NCBI GenBank assembly: GCA_022494885.1
Contig: JAGVSM010002747.1
Coordinates: forward strand, 46,906 to 110,905
DNA length: 64,000 nt
DNA from: Micrasema longulum
Taxonomy: Eukaryota > Arthropoda > Insecta > Trichoptera > Brachycentridae
Direction: 5' to 3'
Positions 57,914 to 64,000 of this stretch are shown here, piece by piece. The position numbers and the translations under genes were made by a program. The notes under the pieces were generated by a model. That model saw nothing but the letters and a program-made list of their open reading frames with translations, made no database searches and had not been told where the DNA came from. Each line of letters opens with the position of its first letter. Within the stretch, counting starts at the first letter, position 1.

Positions 57914-59611
57914 CTACAAAACGCTCACTCTGTTAACTGAATGTATAATGGCCACATCTCCGGCAGAATTACAAAAATCTAATACATATTAGTAAATTTG
58001 ATTATACAATGCAAAAACACAACTACAGACCGAAGGCGAATCATTCTCTCGTAGCTAAAACAACAAAAATTCCGACAAACCGTTTTAGACATTACAAACA
58101 CAATAGCATCGAGTGCATCATCAACCTGTATATTTTTTAATAAAATTGTATTTTAATTTCAAGTAAAAAAAAAAATTATTTTTTTAATGAAAATAAGAGA
58201 TTGATCGCTTTAAAGAAGTCTGGCGGGAAGGGAAGGAAAGGGAAGCGTCGAGATATTTGTATATCGAGATAAAATTCCTAGAGCATAAAAAAGGAAAACA
58301 AAAACTTGAGAAATACACTCAAAGTATTGACATTGATAAGATTTTGCTGATTCGCCCGGGAGAAGACAGCTAAGAAATTTTTCCTTATAGACTACATATA
58401 AATACATTCTATTTAAATTGACTAAATACGTAAGTCAAAAGGAAGTAGTATATATTATACAATGTTGACTTTCCCATTATAAAACTCAATTTTTGGCCTT
58501 TAAAGTGTATCTTACAAACGTACAGATAATTTAATTGTCTTTACTAGATTTCTGAATTATTCTACATGCATTGATTGTAACTCTCCAATGCAAAAGTATT
58601 TTTATTAAGGAAAAAAACATGTGTGTAAAAAAAGATATATATTTTTTAAATACAACACGTACTCGTGTGTTCTTTTTTCATTCGTAGGCATATTTTTAGC
58701 TACCACGGGAAGAAGTGATTTTAAAAGTCATAACTATTACAATATACAATATTAATATGACATGAAAAAGGTAAACATCAAAACATAAAATTTTTGACAG
58801 CTACTAAAAATATCGTATACCATAGAAAAGTTCATTACGACAGAGTATTGTGAGTTTGTGTTCGAAAACGGGACGACATGAAAATCTGCTCATTCTTTAT
58901 ATACAAATAAAGGGGCAAGTTGCTCAAATTGGCTTGGCATCGTCGCGTCGCGCGTCGGTGACGCTTATTATTTGTGCCTACTTTAAAAATAACAAAAAAA
59001 TTAGTAGCATTATTTTAAGTGAGAAATTCTTCTTTACTGCATTAAGACTGCTCTAAACATAAAAAAAAAATGATGCCCAAAGGGCCAATATTTTTAGGTG
59101 CCCGAGATTCTAATCAACCAAGGCCCGGAGAGTCAATTATACGAGGCTCGAAGGGCCGAATTTCCAAGCATGTAACAGTCGAGTCGGCGATAGCCGTCTG
59201 TTGCCTGCTGGTATAAATAAATATTTTAAATACTGCAAAGACCGATTTCTCTCGAAGTTCGTAGTGGACATTAAATTTTTATTTATTCCGTTAATAATTC
59301 TACTGATTACCCTTTTGAATAATAATATCTCTACCTCATAAATGTCAAATAAATGCCCAACACCAACAAAAGCGAATTGATTAGATAGAACAAGTAGCCG
59401 CCTACACATACGGTAGGCAGTGTGTAGGTATTGGGTATCGTATATCTATAGGACCTATCCTTATACATATTTTAAAAAAATAAAAAATTAACACACCTTT
59501 CTTATTTTATTTATTGTAGCATTAAAAAATAATAGAACTACTTTACAGTTTTTTTCACTAAAATTTATTAAACTAAATAGATCAAACAAAAATGAATCAA
59601 AGAACAATACG
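57914..59611. other. Upstream of the bHLH exon, no exon found
   Basis: AT-rich. No minus-strand segment with basic-region coding and a phase-matching donor was found by eye. GTGCCCGAGATTCTAATC (about 59098) and GGCCCGGAGAGTCAATTAT (about 59122) look repeat-like. Confidence 0.4.
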
Positions 59612-60405
59612 CATACTGCTATTCGTTGACTTGCGACCTATGTATGCGACTTAAGACAGTTCGACTTTACGACCACAATCCGCGATCAGTTGTCCGCCTG
59701 CGCTGAAGGTGGCGCTAGGCGCTAGTGTTTCACATATAAAACATTTACGTTTGTAAGTGAACATTCTTGATGGAAGTTCATTATTGTAATTAATTGTAGA
59801 AATACAATAATATTTTAGAAATAAAGTATCACTCGTCTATGAATTCCACTTATAATAATATATTTTGAAGAAATAGACCCAAACATCGAATGATTCACAA
59901 GGATCGAACGAATGGGACACAACGTGTTTCGCCCATATCGTGAAATATACGAGGAGGGGAAGAAACAAACGATCTAGACAAAGCTTGCTATGTTTATGCA
60001 AAAAAACATACAATTGACCAATAAAAAATTTCCATGCACAACACCTGTATTTTTATTTTATTATATGTTTTATGAATATATTATTAAACCATTTTTACTG
60101 TAATATAAATAACTTATTTGCGACAAATGTAAAAATAATACAAAAAAAAACAATACAATACATTGTAATTTCCAAGCAGGAATGGTATTGATTATTCAAT
60201 CATAGACCACCGAAAATAATAAAAAAAGAAACATAGGGAAACCCGATAAATGACAGTGACGCGTTATTTCATTTTTGTCGTATAATAATATCATCCGCAG
60301 CGTAAGTAATTGTATATGTAAGAAAATTATTGTATGATCCGACTTACGATTTATTTGCCGGAAGCGATCGCGGTCGTAAGTCGACGAATAGCAGGATATG
60401 CAGTT
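59612..60405. mobile_element. Non-autonomous TIR element
   Basis: The left end CTGCTATTCGTTGACTTGCG and right end CGTAAGTCGACGAATAGCAG are inverted copies of about 30 bp. The interior is AT-rich with no transposase frame. Confidence 0.75.
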
Positions 60406-60654
60406 ATGCAGATCAACGAAACGAAATGAGTATTTAGTACGTACTAAGTATAGTATTATAGTAATGAACTACCATTATGCTATTTGATGATGACGCCCTT
60501 TGATTAGGTACCTACTGTTGAAAGGATTTATCTGATCATTCCAAGCCTCTCTCGGTCGTTCCCGTCCTTTGGAATTATTCACTCTCGTCATATTATTTTC
60601 CTATACTCTGTTTTATTTTATAGTCATCCATTCATTCCACGTAACTAAACCACA

Positions 60655-60735
60655 TTTTGAGTCAGGATGGATTGTCCTGAAATTTACCACTGTAGTTTAG
60701 TGTACTGGCCTTTTGTAGTGCTAAAACTGTTTTTT
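60655..60735 (+). mobile_element. SINE family B 3' fragment
   Basis: AAATTTACCACTGTAGTTTA and CCTTTTGTAGTGC[T] match the body end of the SINE at 23376-23590. Confidence 0.5.
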
Positions 60736-60750
60736 TTATTCAATCATCTT

Positions 60751-60777
60751 GCGAGTTGCGAGTTGCGAGTTGCGAGG
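60751..60777. repeat. 7-bp minisatellite
   Basis: GCGAGTT repeated about 3.8 times. Confidence 0.95.
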
Positions 60778-60915
60778 GTCTAGGTTCTGGGCGTTCTGGG
60801 CTTCTGGGTATTCATTAGGTAAGTGAAAATTGTGATTTTTCACTCGTTGATATTTCTCTTCATTAAGCAATAAATTATATAAATATATGTACGCATTTTT
60901 TATTGAAAAAATATC

Positions 60916-61170
60916 GTCATTCCCTTTCCGCACCTAATGGTGCATAGGGCACTGCATTAGTAAACCAATCGCAGTGTATATTGATTATTTTTTTGTTATG
61001 TTAAGATAAGATGATCAGTCTTACGCTTCAGGTACCAGTTCAAGGACTATGAAATATTTTGGTGTTCACACCCTTTCAAATAAATATTTAATATCAACCA
61101 TGCCGGGAATCGAACCCGAGGCCTCTCGCATAGAAGGCTAACGCGCTGACCATTACACCACGAGGCTGAC
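60916..61170 (-). mobile_element. SINE family A, nearly complete, minus strand
   Basis: The reverse complement has GCCTCGTGGTGTAATGGTCA (A box), GGGTTCGATTCCCGGCATGG (B box), TGAAGCGTAAGACTGATCAT and GTGCGGAAAGGGAATGA. It is the closest relative in this window of the copy at 30372-30642. Confidence 0.85.
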
Positions 61171-61214
61171 TGCATTAAAAAAAATTAAAACATTTGCACA
61201 TTTCTGTTTTTTTT

Positions 61215-61985
61215 CTTTCTTTATAGTACATTCTGCTATCTTAGAGACATTCTGGATATTGGCACTCTCAGAAGTGTGTACTTTGCTCTGTAACCTATGG
61301 AATAGCTGGCTGGTGGGGTTGTGCGGCATCCATATTAAAGCCTCTCATTATTTCACCAAATTATTATTCAGAATAATATTCAGAACAGTTAGAACAGTTG
61401 TTCCAATACATGAAGGTGCTGGATCTGGATATGAGACAACTGTACCTAAAAGAAGCACTTGCACACTTCTGGTCGAACAACTAGGAGAGGTCTCAGCAAA
61501 ATGTCCGTACGAGGTTTTCCCAGAGCATGAATTATGTCATACCCAAAACCCATACGACTTTTGCTTAGAGACATCTCTCATTTATCGCACCGAGAGAGTT
61601 CAATATTTTGGAAGAGCGTATTGATTTGATACATTACCAAATTAAATATGGAATTCTACCAATTGTCTGCATACACAATAAATAAGAGCGTATTAAGCTC
61701 TCAATGACAAAAACCATTTCCAAGAAAGATTTGAGTAAGAAACTCCTTGATGATTTTCCAAATGTTTGAGTTTACTGTTCACCATATTGATGTGCCATTT
61801 ATATGTTTTCTTTAAAATTATTTTTTATGTTTCTGATCCTATATTTGTAGTGATATACTCATGTGTTTGTGTCAACTAATTGCTCGTCCCAACTCAACAC
61901 GGGACTTTTAGTCCCATGGAGTTGGGACCTATGTCTCAAATAATGTACAGTAAACTTATGTATGTAAATAAATATATTGACAGTA
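61215..61985 (+). mobile_element. LINE 3' end with post-RT coding remnant
   Basis: Plus frames read DILDIGTLRSVYFAL and GIAGWGG (the conserved ESHLxYGIxxWGG segment of post-RT polymerases, broken), then MRQLYLKEALAHFWSN, and SFIAPRESSIFW near the end. The 3' untranslated part has a hairpin (CAACTCAACACGGGAC / GTCCCATGGAGTTGGG) and ends in a TAAATAAATAT tail. Several frameshifts. Confidence 0.65.
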
Positions 61986-62239
61986 CACATTATATTTTTA
62001 AAAATATGATAAAATATAATTGATTTTTATACAAACTTTACATAGAACGGTGATTAATGCAGTCTGACTTTACAACCTTTTCCCTGATAACATTTCCCAC
62101 CTAATGGATGCTAACAATAGATATGCAGAGCACAGTTGTTATTTTCTAATTTTGGATATGACAGACTTGTTATGACGGACGATTAGACGACACAATAAAT
62201 GTTATTTATGATATATACAAAAAACAAAAGGGCTGAAAG

Positions 62240-62470
62240 TGCGGCTAGGATTAGCAGATACCGCATTCAACAGAATGAAAGCGATCCGGAGGTAAATGCC
62301 GCTCATGCAATGCCCGCATAGCACTTATTCTCATCTACGGATGCGAACGGTGACAAATAAGACAAAGGACGCAGCAACCTTCAGTGATAAGTGTCATCAA
62401 AGCGGATACGGCCGGCCGTGACATATTATATTAAGGATGCCTCCCGAGAGCCTCAACTACGCCTTTAGAT
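62240..62470 (+). mobile_element. LINE C-terminal fragment, rearranged
   Basis: LIYGCE near 62331 (the LLYGCE-x-W box after the RT) is followed by GGACGCAGCAACCTTCAGTG, close to GGACACAGTAACCTTTGGTA in the LINE fragment at 4758, and by ILRMPPES. The family is the same as 4750-5010. Confidence 0.5.
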
Positions 62471-62479
62471 CAATCACAA

Positions 62480-64000
62480 ATAACTATCGACGTTCTTAAA
62501 AACATGCTAAGCATTTGAGCGATCACAATTAACAATAATGAACATGCTCAAGTTATCGCAGTCATAAGTCAACGCGTGTGTAATCTCTAAGTCAACGCTC
62601 GTGTCGGTTTGTTTTTTGTTTTCCACGTAAATAAATACAGTTCACTGGTGGAAAATCGGCATTTACTTTAAAAAATAATACAATATATTGCATTTGCAAA
62701 ATAGTAAGGAGTATCTAATACAAAAAAGTGAATATTAAAATACAATTACTATGGCGAATGCTTTTCTTGCCACCGCCGCAACCGCCGCGCCGGCTAAATG
62801 CAATGAATAGCATGATACATACTAAATAAATAAATAAATTAGCAGTTTTGGAATATTTTCCATATTTACACCGGTGAAATTCAAATGTGTGATTTGCTCA
62901 GCAGGATTATACGTCGCGAAACGTAAATATTTTGACATTTAATATTAGATGTTCACGGATGTTGCATTGTGATCGCGAATACGATAAACAACCAGGGTGA
63001 GAAATTGTTGTCACGTCGCTTATTAGCACATCGATAGTTATTTGTGATTGAGCTACTGGACGTCCACGGCTGCGGCTGTCAGTTCGTTATGGAACTCGGG
63101 ACACACGGGAGCTGACCGCAGACAGAGAGGCCCGGAAAGTACCATGTGCCATGTGCTCCACACGCGACTTGGATTACGTAAGAAAATAAATAATTAATAA
63201 AATCAAATTCTCAGTCAAAAGTTTATAATATAAAATCAAATGGTATACTCAACTTGACAAGATGTATAAGAAAGTGGACATCGGATTAGTGGTCAAGTTT
63301 GTGTGCCGAGATTCCAAGTTTTACGAAAATTTCTATCCTTTTTTAAATGGGTGGGTTTAAAAATGACACCGAAGACATTCATCGTCAATTCTTTTTTCAA
63401 TATTAATTTTGCCATAAAATTGTTGGGTTTGAAATATTACACAGGTAGGTACGTATACAGTTTTCAAATGAGGATTAGTATTATTTCATATAACACCAAA
63501 GTAAAATGTTTCCCTCGGTACGGGACACCCCAGTGAGGGAACATTATTCTGTATAAAAAAAAGAATACAAACATTGTAAAAGTATAAATAAAATAAAATA
63601 AATAAATACCTAAAAATGATGAAATAAACAAACCGTGAACCGTGAATGCATTGTTTTTTGAGAAAAAGGTGACCTTTCGAGCGTCTAATTTCCTAATTGA
63701 TTTCATAGTTTTTCTACTGACATTTCTTGATGGAACTGCATTTTAATTATAATAATAAAAATACATATATGGTTTTATTCCACATTTATTTATAAATTTT
63801 TACCAGTGACCAGGTTTCGTCGTGACCGACATCGTCAGACTGGTGTCAAACCGGTGTCAGACGAAGTATCCCAATACAGCGACTAGTGCTTCATGACCTG
63901 ATCTAATTCGGCTAGGAAAATGTCATTTTCAAAATTAATCATTATTTAATCCGCAACACTACTGACTAGTCCAACTTGTTAGCGTCCACGTCGCGAACCC
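62480..64000. other. Terminal intergenic region
   Basis: Mostly AT-rich. 63708-63870 is the plus copy of the palindromic repeat at 37656-37850. 62755-62815 is a short GC-rich patch whose reverse strand is Arg/Gly-rich, but I could not link it to the bHLH gene. Confidence 0.4.
63079..63177 (+). promoter_or_regulatory. Possible promoter and untranslated exon, plus strand
   Basis: An insect initiator match (CTGTCAGTTCG, TCAGT at 63079) lies in a GC-richer patch, followed by a splice donor-like TTAC|GTAAGA with exon end 63177. No downstream exon is inside the window. Low support. Confidence 0.2.

Noticed and set aside
62755..62815. Upstream exon of the bHLH gene (minus-strand Arg/Gly-rich segment)
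   Set aside because: The nearest donor (GTAATT) leaves one base, but the bHLH exon needs two from the preceding exon, and the residues do not form a basic-region start.

Overview
The window is insect nuclear DNA: AT-rich, with GT-AG introns, large intergenic spaces, tRNA-derived SINEs, several non-LTR retrotransposon families and mariner, Tc1, piggyBac and MITE-like elements. The insect order cannot be fixed from the sequence alone. No bacterial, viral or CRISPR features are present.

Two host genes can be modelled. On the plus strand a sterol O-acyltransferase (SOAT/ACAT, MBOAT superfamily) runs from a proposed untranslated first exon near 13.6-13.84 kb through eight coding exons (15681-31191). 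All eight junctions agree in phase and give a 476-residue protein. On the minus strand a USF3-like basic helix-loop-helix protein is seen as four phase-consistent exons (57913 down to 47385, 1483 residues). Its 5' end lies upstream and was not found. The two genes are convergent and about 16 kb apart at their 3' ends. Nothing in the sequence links them functionally: one is an ER membrane enzyme of sterol ester formation, the other a probable nuclear regulator.

Layout. 0-13 kb: decayed LINEs, a 1.06-kb TIR element inside a LINE, and a 1.1-kb element with long terminal inverted repeats. 13.6-31.2 kb: SOAT, whose introns hold a piggyBac remnant, SINEs, MITEs and a 2.9-kb composite inverted-repeat element. 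31.2-47 kb: intergenic, with a Tc1-like element (35301-36778), a mariner (41534-42795), an RT-bearing LINE and MITEs. 47.4-57.9 kb: the USF3-like gene, with a decayed mariner, a candidate solo LTR and a MITE in its second visible intron. 58-64 kb: a TIR element, an inverted SINE, LINE 3' ends and a possible distal promoter.

The items most worth a second look are a SINE whose target duplication begins at the third base of a SOAT intron, a Tc1 transposase whose DD34E spacing is exact only if a 72-nt intron is removed, the Asn-to-Thr change in the SOAT FYxDWWN motif, the non-canonical bHLH of the USF3-like protein, and the composite element in SOAT intron 2. I did not find a clearly undescribed biological system.
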